From Planoprotostelium fungivorum (lineage: Eukaryota > Evosea > Variosea > Cavosteliida > Cavosteliaceae): a DNA stretch of 32,531 bases. Within the stretch, counting starts at the first letter, position 1. The number at the start of each line of letters is the position of its first letter. The notes below the pieces were generated by a model, which saw only the letters and a list, made by a program, of their open reading frames with translations, had not been told where the DNA came from and searched no databases. The stretch spans positions 1 to 32,531 of the forward strand of contig MDYQ01000178.1 of the NCBI GenBank assembly GCA_003024175.1, in the 5' to 3' direction. Both the position numbers and the translations under genes were made by a program. Shown here one piece after another: positions 9,994 to 20,255 of this stretch.

Positions 9994-12652
9994 ATGAGTG
10001 GTTCAGGAACAGGACTATCCGCTTTGCCTGATTTAGGTGGATTCAAAGTGTACAATGTGGGTGTGGGCAAGTCTTTAGAGGAGTGGATTCAAGAAAAAAA
10101 GTCGAAGAGAGCTCTTCGCTATGATGAAGGTATCAATTAGTTGCCAGACTCAGTTTTTAACCGTATTACTCAGATTTCAGGAGAAGAATCGAGTTGTTGC
10201 AAGATTTCAACTTTCCTGCCAGTTCTCAGGCCATCCGATTATCAAAAGATGGACAATATGTTATCTCTTGTGGTAAGTTCTGTCTTTTCGTCGCGCCGGT
10301 CTCTTTTAGGTTCACACATCTTAGGAATGTACCCACCTCAGATCAAGATCCATGATACACAACAATTATCTGTCAAGGCACAGAGAAATATTGAAGCAGA
10401 AGCAATCACTTTCGAAGTGAGATGATGTGATCGTACATGGTTCTAATCACACCGAAGATCTTGTCCGATGATTTCCGCAAGTTAGTCATCTTGAAGTGCG
10501 ATCGTTCTGTAGAATTTCATGCAGGAGGAGGTGTCTACTCCCAAGTTCGCGTTCCAAGGGTGGGTGCAGGAGGTTCACCAAGTTGCTGATGTGTTGATCT
10601 CAGGTGGGAAGAACCTTACTGTACGATCAATACTCTTGCGATGTTATCGTTGGAGGAGCATCCAACCAAGCGTATCGATTTAACCTCGAAACGGGGACGA
10701 TGATGGAGCCTTGGAATACTACACTACCAGGTGAATACCGTCAAAGAGAAAAATAAGAGTAGAATAGAAATAAGAAGAAATAATGATAGAGATAAGAGAT
10801 GAGATAAAATAAGAGGAAACAAGAATCGATTCAAGGAAAAGGATGATGATGGATGATAGGGATCAACAGCATAGACATGAGCGCTGAGCATCAACTATTG
10901 ATCTTTGGAGGCGAAAAAGGATTGACAGAGTACTGGGACCCCAGAGCCAAGAAGCCGATCTCAACAAAATTCATATCGGTCGATTTAGCAAGCGGAGAGT
11001 GAGTGACGTTCATTTGTGCATACAAACTGAACCATCTCAGTGAAGGAGAAGAAGTATCGAAAGTGAAATTCGATCCGTTCAACATCCTCCAATTCGGCAT
11101 CGGAACATCTGGAGGAAACATATTACTGTATGACCTACGAAAGAACACACCCATCGCCATCAAAGATCACAGAAATGACATTCCCATACGAGGCATCCAC
11201 TTTGCTTCCAAGTCTCACGTGAGTCCATGCTTCCATCACACGAATAAGTGATGGTGATCCTCCTCAGTTGTTGACCCAAGACGCTCGCATCGTAAAGATC
11301 TGGGACGTATCAGATCACGGAGCGGGAGGAGAGTTGGGCAAGATGGTCTCTTCCATCGAGCCATCTCATTCCATCAACGATGTGAGTCGATTTGTCACCG
11401 TGAAACTGAAGAGTTCAGATGGTGGTGGCCAAGGACAGTGGATTAGTATTGATGGCCATGGATCATCCACGCATGAATGCCTACTTCATTCCAGCTCTGG
11501 GGCAGGCTCCCAAGTGGTGCTCGTTTCTCGATTCCATGACGGAGGAATTGGAGGAAGATGCGAACACGCCAAATCAAGACATGAAATTTGTCACTGAAGA
11601 TGAGATCAAGAAACTGGGTGGGTTCTCCTCCTTCCTCCTTCCTCACCACTTCAGGTCTGGCCCAATTGATCGGTACCAAGTATCTGAAGCAATTCATGCA
11701 CGGATATTGGATCGACATGAAGTTGTACAGCAAGGTGAGTGTCGAGAGCTTCTCCTCTCACCTGGGAACAGTTCAGAGCCATCGTGAGCCCGTACGATTA
11801 TGAGAAGGCGAAGAAGGAGAGGATTGCACAGAAGATCGACGAAGAGAGAGAGAACCGAGTCAAGACGAAGACGGCAGCACCAAAGGTGAGGGAGAAGAGA
11901 GAGAAGAGAGTGACGGGTGCAGGTGAATGCGAAGGTGGCCGCACGATTGATGGCAGACGCGGAGGAGGGACCAGAGAAGGCGAAGAAGACGGCACAGAGC
12001 ATACTCAACGACACGAGATTCTCCAAGATCTTCTCCGATCCCAACTTCACAGTCGATGAGATGGACCCTCGATACCGAGTGAGTGACTGATCGTGCTCTC
12101 TCTCATCCCTTGAAGGTCATGAAGGTCGATCCCAGGAGAACCATCGACATCAATGAACACTTTTTACCCGTGAAGATGACAGAGGAGGATGAAGATGACG
12201 AGGAAGAAGAGGAAGAGGAGACACCTCAGAAGGAGGTCAACTTTTACGAGCTGAAGGTGAGGAGAAGATGAGATGAAGCTGACGTGGATAGGAGGGGCAT
12301 GACAAGTTCATCGAAGGGGACGTGGAGGATGATACGAATATGACGTTAGAGGAGAGACTGAAGAAGATGAAGACGAAGGACAGGAGCCGAGCTGTCATTG
12401 AGACGTCGAACGGAACTCGGTCGATATCGTTTGATCTGAAGCCTAAAGTAGACAAGACCAAGGAGAGCAGGTGAGAGAGGAGGGGGAAGGGTCAAACTGA
12501 AAGGGGAAAGGTACAAAGAGCAGATGAAGGAACACAGACAACGGAGGGGAGAGAGAAGAGGAATCAGAGAGCTGCGATTGCCTGACATCGGATCGGGTCC
12601 AGGAGGAGTGGTCATTGCTGGGGTGGATAGACCCAGAAAGAAGAGGCGATGA
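9994..12652 (+). CDS. NOL10: Nucleolar protein 10 (Enp2-type WD40 protein), 40S ribosome biogenesis
   Basis: Homologue of human NOL10 and yeast Enp2, a nucleolar WD40 protein needed for early 18S rRNA processing. Fifteen phase-consistent exons give 665 residues: 9994-10129, 10174-10272, 10325-10416, 10458-10559, 10604-10730, 10860-10998, 11041-11218, 11268-11381, 11419-11617, 11655-11734, 11772-11885, 11923-12078, 12116-12256, 12292-12470, 12511-12652. Landmarks: FKVYNVGVGKSLEEWIQEKK at the start; RRRIELLQDFNFP; IKIHDTQQLSVK; GGNILLYDLRKNTP; DARIVKIWDV; YFIPALGQAPKWCSFLD; KKLGLAQLIGTKYLKQFMHG; and NDTRFSKIFSDPNFTVDE. An acidic EEEEEE tract precedes FYELKEG, and the C-terminus is basic (PRKKRR). 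Five of its 14 introns are exactly 37 nt long. Confidence 0.97.
10731..10859 (+). other. Unusually long purine-rich intron in NOL10
   Basis: This 129-nt intron is about three times the local norm. Its middle (10745-10850) is almost only A and G with scattered T, made of degenerate AGAATAAGA / GAGATAAGA units and nearly free of C. It is bounded by GTGAAT and ATGATAG. The other NOL10 introns are 35-52 nt. Confidence 0.8.
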
Positions 12653-12984
12653 GTGTACAGGAATAAACGCTGTTCGACAAATGCTTCTCTCAACAACAAA
12701 TAGCTAAGGGAAGGTGTGGGACTCTTCTGCTTAGTGGGTGCCCAGACACGTCCTTAACTCGACGTGAGATGGACAATGAAACGCAAGCCCGATGATCTCA
12801 AGTGTTGTGAGTTTCCCTTAATCATCAGGCAGTTCTTAGGGTTGCATTTAGTTGAAGCTTTGTTATGTTTATATGTAATGTTCATGTGTGATGTTGTCCT
12901 CATACATTTCAATTAAACAATGGCCATTGTTCGCAAGCAACCGCTCTTCGGAATACAGCTGCCAAAAAAATTGTAAAGCAAAAT
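12653..12984. other. Intergenic stretch between NOL10 and tRNA-Arg
   Basis: About 330 bp after the NOL10 stop, holding its 3' UTR and the downstream flank of the tRNA gene. No coding region, RNA or repeat is recognisable apart from the T-runs described as the tRNA terminator. Confidence 0.6.
12964..12983 (-). terminator. RNA polymerase III T-run terminator(s) of tRNA-Arg
   Basis: On the minus strand TTTT (12980-12983) follows the tRNA 3' end after one base, and a longer TTTTTTT run (12964-12970) lies 14 nt downstream of the tRNA. Both match Pol III termination signals. Confidence 0.75.
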
Positions 12985-13056
12985 CGCCACCCGTGGGGGT
13001 TGAACCCACAACCTTTCGGTTCGAAGCCGAACGCGCTTCCATTGCGCCAGGGAGGC
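12985..13056 (-). tRNA. tRNA-Arg (anticodon TCG)
   Basis: A complete 72-nt intronless cloverleaf can be folded by hand: acceptor GCCTCCC/GGGTGGC, D-stem GCGC/GCGC with loop AATGGAA, anticodon stem TTCGG/CCGAA with loop CTTCGAA, variable loop AGGTT, T-stem GTGGG/CCCAC with loop TTCAACC, discriminator G. Anticodon TCG is at 13022-13024 and reads CGN arginine codons. A20 in the D-loop and discriminator G fit arginine identity. One T-T mismatch breaks the fourth acceptor pair. The T-loop and D-loop hold the B-box and A-box promoters. An apparent protein ORF over this locus is only the tRNA read through. Confidence 0.95.
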
Positions 13057-13191
13057 CGGTGATGAAGCTCACGCAGCTTCTGTTATTCATGTGAGGTAGA
13101 TGCGAATGTCAATCTACAGCATCGGGCGGTTCAACTACAACGATCTTTTTTTACCGCACCAAGCACAGCGCACATGTATTAACGCTACTTG

Positions 13192-15778
13192 ATGAGCACA
13201 CCCGAGAAGCTGTTGTCCAGAGCCGATTCATTTGGAAAGGAGCTACAGAACATCTATACTGTTAGCCCTTTACGAACCAGAAAGGCTGTGGGCTCACCAA
13301 CGAAACTCTCATCTTCTTCAAATGAGGCCTCTCCACTCACACCTCGAAGATCTGCAGCTACCGACGTTCCACAACCAGAGTCGCTCCTGCAGTCGCCATC
13401 GAAGGCACCCGTCTCATTGTCGCCAAAGAGGCTGACTTCGTCTTTGGATTCTTCACCAAAGAGAAGAGGTGAGACGATCATCGAATATCGCACTTTTCGC
13501 ATTCTAACGCGGTACAGTGCATAACATCCGCTCACACGCGGCAGTAAAAGAAGCCCTGGAGAGCACCGATTTCGACGACACACCTTCCGGGGGAGAATCA
13601 CCGAGAACATCATCAACGATAACAAAGCGGACGTACAGAAGCTCTTCGGATATCTCTCTTCACTCAACAACGTCACTGCATTCTACCGTTAGCTCCATAT
13701 CCACACCAAGACGGCTGGTAAATATAGATAGAACATCCTCAGATCTGAATTCCTTCAGGCGAACAAAGATATCCAAGCTGTCGAGAAGCTAGCCGCCCAC
13801 ATAGAGTCTAACGCTGACGAACACATTTACACTTCCACATTAAATTCAAACTGGCAAGCAGAAGAGATCTGCAGGTGGGCCTCACGTGCTCATGAAAGTC
13901 CTTAAGCGATCTAGAATGCTTCAACAAGGAGAAACGAATCTCGACAATTATAATGTGAGAAGCTGCTGTGCGGCGCTTCTGCTACTGGCTGAGAATTTTT
14001 CTGGTTTCATCTCCACGGACCTGGCTCAGCGCATCAATAATTGCGATAAGAAGAGAATCAAAGAGAAACATATAGAATCCTCCGTGAGACCTCACGCCTG
14101 GGGTATGTTTCACCGTGTCACCGTCAACTAACCTTTTTAGATTTTTGGTTCACCATTTTGAATCACTTCCAACGGTTAGCGGAGAGGAATTTAGTGCCGG
14201 TAACGAGATGTTGTCTTGTATTAAGCCGCGCGGTTAAAGCGGCTAAGGAAAAGATTCAGTCATCCAAGAAGCAACTTTCGCCTGAAGAGGCTAGGAAGAA
14301 GCAATACCACGATGCTCTCAGCCAATACGTCAAAAAACAGACGGACGGAGGATCAAATGAGGATTCTATTTGGGAATGGGAGAACGTGAGTAACAATCGT
14401 TGATGTCGCTTCACGATTTAATTGTGATACATGATGACTTGCAGATACTGGTGGTGGAAGATCTTTTCCTCGTGAAATCTCTGTTGAGCAGAGCTGCGTA
14501 CGAAGAGTTACCACTTCTTGTGGATGGATTAGTCTATTGTTTCGATGCCAAGGGTATATCCATGGCTCTAATAGAGGACATGCTCGTCTGCGAAATCGAT
14601 CTCCACAGTGAGTGAATGCTTATGGATATCATTGATTGAACGTGGAAGGCGATCCCCTGGATCTGTTCAAGAATGAGACGAGATGCACCCACATGTTGGC
14701 TGCCTTCTCTAAACTCTATGCAAATCCATTCGTAACGTCTTGTCTGTCCAGCTCTGTAGAACACATCATAGCCAGCTACAAAAAGTTCCAGGTGATAACA
14801 ATATTCGCCTTGGCAATCGTCGTCATCTCACTCGGCTTCACAGTCCGACGAGGATAGAGCTTCGGATGAGATGGCCCCACTGAAAAGTGCTAAGACGGTG
14901 ACGAGAGATCAGCTGATGGAGGCCACAGCACAATCAATCTTCGATCAGATGTCAGCCAACAGCAGTCTCTTCCCCGAACCAATGCGACACCTATGCAGTT
15001 TGATTCGAAGTTGTGTGGAAAAGAAGTTCCCTGGAGGATCTTTTCATTCCTTAACGCATTTCGCCATTCGAAGGATGTTGGCACCAGTCATAAGGAACCC
15101 TGCCTCTTGTCCAGGCCTTTTAAAGGGTGAACGCCTTATCCACGCTACCATTCATAGCTCCTTTATTGTGCCTGATGATAGTACAGCTCCGATTGCCCAA
15201 CGTCAACAGAACGCTCTAAAGAATGTTGCGAAGGCTTTAGAAGATTACTCGGACAAACTTCTTGCCACTATAGAACCCGATCTGGGTGCCACCCTTGGAA
15301 TGAGTTTATCTGCTAGATCTGCTCTCTCTAACGACCAACGACCCGCCAGACTCTTGATCAATTTTTTGAAGAGCATCACAACACCAACGCGGTCTTACAT
15401 CTCCATTGTAGACGTTAACATGCGATTGGCTGCACTGGAGAATACCTTGAAGGTATTTCGAAGGAAAGTGGTTCACGTGGTGAAAGACTTTGAGACGCCA
15501 GAAGAGAAGATTCCACTGGAAGAAGACAAGGTGAACAAGAATAATGGTGATCGAGACTGAAGAGGAAGGTTTATCTCTTCTTGGAAAGCATCATGAAGAG
15601 GAGGGTGACGGAGGTGAAGAGGCGACCGGCCAGTATGACAGTATCGCCATCTCTACTGTATGCTGCGCCTCATTCTCCCTCTTTAACACCCTTTCTGAGA
15701 TCTCATCACGACCTTAAGAAGATGTCGCTTCCTGAGGCTTCATTCTCCTTCGAGGAGAATTTGACGGGAGGACTATAA
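13192..15778 (+). CDS. RasGAP-domain protein lacking the canonical arginine finger
   Basis: Contains a Ras GTPase-activating-protein domain. Nine phase-consistent exons give 742 residues: 13192-13468, 13518-13717, 13759-13874, 13915-14102, 14141-14385, 14445-14607, 14649-14791, 14844-15530, 15569-15778. Residues 1-160 are Ser/Pro/Thr-rich with many SP sites and look disordered. A helical region follows, then the RasGAP domain (about 385-620): CEIDLHSDPLDLFKNETRC, MLAAFSKLYANPFVTSCL, PEPMRHLCSLI, EKKFPGG and FAIRRMLAPVIRNP (residues 517-526; matches the FLR..NPAI block). At the arginine-finger position (LFRxN in active RasGAPs) the protein has Lys404 (LFKNE). The C-terminus is Ser/Pro-rich. 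Ras GAP activity is therefore doubtful; an IQGAP-like binding role is possible. Family membership is clear, subfamily unknown. Confidence 0.88.
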
Positions 15779-15869
15779 ATATAGTTTGTACATACAGTAA
15801 TCAGAGATGTTTGTTCTCTGCCTCTCATCTATACTCCTACGTTAAGAATCGAGCAACGCGGAAACTTTA

Positions 15870-17083
15870 TCAATCGACGTCATCAGTTGGTAGATCCTCT
15901 TCGTTACCCTCAGAAGGCATCGGACTCCCAGAGAGGAGTGAAGGGCTTGCCATATTCATACCACCCATCGGTGGACCATTGCCCATGAGAGATTGCAGGA
16001 GACCAGAGAACATGTTGTTCGGTGCTGCTCGAGGTGGTCTGATCTTGTAGAAGTTGAATCCGATCTGGTCTAGATACTATCATCTCATCAGCCATCCATT
16101 CATCTTATCGCGAGGAAAGTGAATGCATCGTATTTCATCTGATGAATCACCTCGTCAAATGTATCGTCTCTGTCCAAAGAAGGTTGATAGACCTTTCTCA
16201 GCTTCTGGAAGAGAGGAGCCGCCTCTCTCTCCAAGGTGCATAAGAGGAAACGAATAAAGTTGATGAGGGGTGTTGTGGGGCACGTCTCGATGAAAGATGT
16301 GAAGACGACGTTGGCATCCTTGAGGTTACCCTCTGCTAGATATTGTAACACGGCACGAGCGATGTAAAGATCTTTTTCGCTGGAATACCCTGAATGTCGT
16401 AAGATGATGTGGAACACACGATGGAGATCGTGATGCGAAGATGTACGAATGTTACCATTGCTGGACCATTCGCTCAACATGTTGGCAAAGTCCCGCGGTG
16501 AGTCAGAGTGTAAGAAGTACTTTTGCGATTTCTCATATCTCTTCCACCTCTGTGCATCTTTCGCGAATAGAGTGTAGAGTCTTGGATCCCCTTTCGGATA
16601 CTTTTTCTTTGTCCATCTGTCTTCTCGTCAACATTGGATATGACCTCATGTTGTCACACTTGAGCGCGGTGACGGCAAATGAATCTTTAGCTTTCCTAAC
16701 TTCTTCATCTTCCTTCACCTCTGTACCACTGACACTCTTTTGTTTCTCGTCGAACAAAGAGAACAGTTGACTCAGTCTGTCGACAGCATCGTCGTCAACG
16801 GGGTGATGGGTTTCACTGTACGTCTGTATCAACAGATTGGATAGATCGGCTCCTTCGTTGACGTGTCCGTGTTGCAACATTACTGAAGCACCACCGAATA
16901 AGAGCTCATATACCTGATCGTATTTGCCACGATTCTTGTGCCTATGAGTCGCTCAGACATCAACTTCGCACGGATTTACCTGAAGTAAAGTGTTTTGATC
17001 ATCTGTTGCGCTTCGTAGTAGTTTCCATCCTTCACGTTAGCCTCCAACCGTTTGAGAACATTGTCTATCCTTGCATCTCCCAT
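15870..17083 (-). CDS. GET4: GET4 (TRC35), tail-anchored protein targeting factor
   Basis: Cytosolic GET/TRC-pathway subunit that, with GET5/UBL4A, delivers tail-anchored proteins to GET3. Five phase-consistent exons give 330 residues: 16980-17083, 16660-16941, 16456-16616, 16151-16389, 15870-16076. The alpha-solenoid shows the family pattern: VKDGNYYEAQQMIKTLYFR near the N-terminus, HGHVNEGADLSNLLIQTY, KYFLHSDSPRDFANMLSEW, SSEKDLYIARAVLQYL, ANVVFTSFIE, LINFIRFLLCTLER and YQPSLDRDDTFDEYLDQIGFNFY. The tail is Met/Gly/Pro-rich and acidic at the end. It shares a 72-bp intergenic region with the divergent MYDGF-like gene. Confidence 0.95.
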
Positions 17084-17155
17084 CTTGCTGAATCGATGGG
17101 CCTGATCTCCTTTGGCACTACAACACAAATTCCCACTCTTTTTTGTGACAAAGCA
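17084..17155. promoter_or_regulatory. Shared 72-bp promoter region GET4 / MYDGF-like
   Basis: Divergent start codons are separated by only 72 bp, so core promoter elements and 5' UTRs must overlap or lie within neighbouring sequence. It contains a T-run (about 17139-17144) and no obvious TATA box. Confidence 0.45.
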
Positions 17156-17768
17156 ATGAGGATCATCTTAGCGTTTCTTTCTCTCCTGGTTATCTCCTCT
17201 CTCGCAGAGGAAAAGACCGAAGAGTTTAACCTCAGACCGGGAGCACCTGATAGGGTCTCGACGACTGTCGATGGTGTGACCTGTGATTTCCACTACAAGA
17301 CTAGTGGAGGTACTTCAGAGTTGTGGATAATGACCCTCAAGAAGTCTGGTGGTGATGTGACCTGCACCATCTCCAGGTAAGGCGTTTTGTCCTCACATCA
17401 CGATGAGCAGTTAGAACTGAAGAGGACCACAGACCAGTCCCACCTTCTTATCTAGTGTTCGATGACTTTAGCGTTACGCTCGATGGAAAGGGAGCCACGG
17501 TCAAATCGGTCGACATGCAGGTGAAACCTCGTGTTTCGCTTCGAGCCAAGTGTAACGAGTGAGCAAGGGTCTCAATGGACAATTGGCAGAGAGTGAATAC
17601 TCCATCTCTGGAAACAAAGGTGAGAATCAGCTACTCATCGGTGAAAAAGGTCTGAAGAGGATAGTGACACCAGGAGAGACGTTCAAGAGATCCATTGGAG
17701 TGTTAGAAGTGAAGGGAAAGACGAAAAGGCTCAAGAAGAAGGCACCCAAGACCAAGACTGAACTGTGA
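17156..17768 (+). CDS. MYDGF: MYDGF-like secreted / ER-resident protein (UPF0556)
   Basis: Homologue of myeloid-derived growth factor (C19orf10), a small beta-sandwich protein of the secretory pathway. Three phase-consistent exons, 17156-17376, 17433-17520 and 17568-17768, give 169 residues, close to the human length. Residues 1-18 are a clear signal peptide (MRIILAFLSLLVISSLAEE). The body has FNLRPGAP, TCDFHYKTSGGTSELWIMTL (human-like CxFxYxxxGGTxExWxM block), VTCTISRP (second conserved Cys) and YLVFDDFSV. It ends in a basic stretch and KTEL, resembling the RTEL/KDEL-type ER-retrieval tail of animal MYDGF. Function in this organism is unknown. Confidence 0.87.
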
Positions 17769-17828
17769 TAAAGACATGGAACGAGATCGTATTGAGACAT
17801 TGTGAACGTTGGCATTTTATTTCAGACT

Positions 17829-18881
17829 CTAGAAGGACTCTCCATTCTTTGAGGCCTCCTCCAGCTCTCTGAGAACGGGGTGGTTGAGAGGGGGGAGGTC
17901 GTTGTAGACCAGTGTCTTGACTGGGGCAGAGGGTTTAACCTCAGCCTGACCCTCTTTCAGTGACTCCAGGTATCTGGCAGCGAATGTCTCGAGGGCCTAA
18001 AGACGTTCAACGTGATGATGAAGGTGACGGACACTCACAGCATCGACGGCACGTTGCATGTTTCTGACGGAGCGGTCGATCTTGGTATCACCGACTTGAA
18101 GAGTGTAGCCTCCCTGGATGGAGGGGTCCACCTTCACCTCCACAGTGATGGAGTGTCCTGGAGACAGCTTCTGTGCTTCGGTGGTGTAATCCTTCAGATC
18201 AGCTTCGGAGGGCTTCTGTTGTGAAATGTTCAGAACAATCCAAAGAGGATGAGCCCACCTCAGTGACGGTCAAGATGGCAGTGCGCTCCTTTCTGATCTG
18301 CTTCTGGATGTTTTGGTAATCGGCAACGATGTCCTTGAGGAGTCCAAATCGGTTAGTCTTATCCAAGAAGGCTGGTTCACTTCAGACACGGAGGAGAAGA
18401 TGTTCAATCCAACTCACACAAGAAACCGGCGGTAACTCTGTCGGGTTTGGCCATCTCAATGAACTTTTCAACGAAGGGTCCAGCTCTCTCGCCTTCACGG
18501 AGGAAGACGTTAGCGACTCTGGGAACTTCGAAGATCTCGGCCAACTTGGCGATATCCTCCTCGACGGCCTTGTGGGCCTTCAGGTCCTCTGAAATTTGCC
18601 ACAGAGCGGCAGCATGAGAACCAGAGTTAGAGTGGGCAGGTCTGAAGGGCAGGGTGATTGGCTTCTAAGAACATGGTCAACAAGCATATCTTCGACTGAA
18701 ATTACCGAACGGTTGGGAACGAATGCAGAGAGGACACTGGCTGGGGTCTGAACAGATGCCCTACGGATCTAACTTGGAATGAGGTCACGCCTAAAATTAT
18801 ATAAATACAGACCTGTTGAGGTGCAATCTTAATGGGAGCAGCAAGACGGCATTGTCTGATAGAGTTTGTTAAGAGCGCCAT
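17829..18881 (-). CDS. ATP5PO: Mitochondrial ATP synthase subunit OSCP (delta) with C-terminal extension
   Basis: OSCP links the F1 head to the peripheral stalk of mitochondrial ATP synthase. Six phase-consistent exons give 278 residues: 18813-18881, 18706-18768, 18418-18664, 18259-18371, 18039-18215, 17829-17996. The N-terminus (residues 1-45) is basic and Ser/Arg-rich with few acidic residues, as expected of a mitochondrial presequence. The helical domain runs through HAAALWQISEDLKAHKAV, VPRVANVFLREGERAGPFV and NRFGLLKDIVADYQ; the hallmark C-terminal block is VKVDPSIQGGYTLQVGDTKI DRSVRN. OSCP normally ends soon after this. Here the last exon adds about 55 residues (224-278) ending VLRELEEASKNGESF that I do not recognise. 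Confidence 0.93.
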
Positions 18882-18990
18882 GTTGGTGGAGACCGATGAT
18901 GTAGACAAACGGAGACTGCAGCACTTTATTTATTTCTATTTATTTTATTTATTGTTCAATACGAGGAAAATTCCCTCAGAGATTACCATC
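18882..18990. promoter_or_regulatory. Shared 109-bp promoter region OSCP / RING protein
   Basis: Divergent genes with 109 bp between start codons. Contains an AT-rich tract at 18923-18953 (repeated TTTATTTATTT units) that could supply AT-rich core promoter function on either strand. Inferred from position. Confidence 0.5.
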
Positions 18991-20186
18991 ATGCCATCGA
19001 AAGAAGGGAAACGAACGAAAGATGAAGATACAGAAGAAGTGATTGAGGACGAACCAATACCCAAGAGAAAACGTTCAGGAATAGACATGTCGCATGTTCC
19101 AAAATCCCTATTGGACGAGGGATTTGCCGAGGTTAACGATCCAGATACGACTGTTCCGGATTACCTTCAGTGTCCCGTCTGTAGAGAGATTCTCGTGGAG
19201 CCTGAGATGAATTCCTGTGGTCACACTCTATGTAAGATATGTGTCATGGCGTCGAAGAAGTCACACCTCTTGAGGTATATCACTTTCATCATCTTCTACA
19301 ATGACACGTGATCAGCGACTGCCCTGTATGTAAATGTGCCTACTCTCACCCTCCTGTACCCAACTTTGTTGTAAAGCAGATCCTCGATAAGGAATATCCA
19401 GAACTACAGAAAATAAGAAATCAACAACTGAAAGACATGCAAGAACTGAGCCAACGGGTGAGTGACTGTCAACACCATCCATCCAAAAGGTCTTCTGACA
19501 CATCAACGACAGATAACAAGTTATCCACGTTCCTCTCGCTACAGATCTCTCAACGATTGCTTCACAAGGACCATGAGCGAAGAGATGATCCAACCTGTGA
19601 CAAAGATCATCGAGACCCTGAAGAAGAAGAGCAATCTGAATCCCCATCCTAGTGATGCTGAGATCGAATACTACATGGCTTGGAAGCTGAACCTGAGATT
19701 CCAGAGTGAATATCGCGACGTGGGGCAGTTGATCTTCTACTGCCCAGGAGAAGACGTCTCCGTTTACATCGACTGGTTAGAGCACCACAAGTCGATCGAA
19801 TACACACGATGGACTCCCGTTCTCTTCTTCGCCATCTATCGATCCACCTCCTACGCTTCACTCAAGAAGGTGGCGGACATCCATCAGTTAGAGTGAGTCA
19901 CAGATCGAGAAGATTCCAGTGTGGAGTTTCTATGGTGTGCTGATGGGAGATAGCATCGGACAGAAGATCTCGCTGGACGAATGGCTGAATCGACCGGCAT
20001 TCTGGTTGAAGGGGTTAGACTTGGGGGATATCGGTGTGTTTCTGATGTGAGAGAGAGCTGAAGAGAACAGTGGAACTGGACAGACCCAGACACATCTGCA
20101 GGGGGCACCACATGCTCCCCTTCTACATTCATTCGGATTCGGATCAGTACGACTCTGACGGTTCACTCTCTGATGATTACGAATGA
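18991..20186 (+). CDS. RING finger protein (putative E3 ubiquitin ligase) with unrecognised C-terminal domain
   Basis: Five exons, 18991-19274, 19316-19457, 19513-19869, 19904-20033 and 20071-20186, join in phase to 342 residues. The N-terminus is basic/acidic with a KRKR nuclear-localisation-like motif. A C3HC4 RING lies at about residues 62-105: CPVCREILVEPEMNSCGHTL, CKIC, CPVC, with the last pair just across the first intron. This predicts E2 binding and ubiquitin transfer. The second half (from about residue 150) is a folded, aromatic-rich region, including EEMIQPVTKIIETLKKKS, YRDVGQLIFYCPGEDVSVY and WLNRPAFWLKGLDLGDI, then an acidic Ser/Asp tail. I do not recognise this domain. Acceptors at 19512 and 19903 were chosen because only they keep the long downstream frame; the last intron is the local standard 37 nt. 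Confidence 0.78.
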
Positions 20187-20255
20187 AAGGATGTTGGACA
20201 GGGGTGTATCTGTGTGATCATAGTATGGATCGAGGAGGTTCACAAGAGCTTTCCA

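Noticed and set aside
12869-13094. Overlapping ORFs of 68-73 codons on both strands
   Set aside because: They span the tRNA-Arg gene and owe their openness to the tRNA sequence; no family match.
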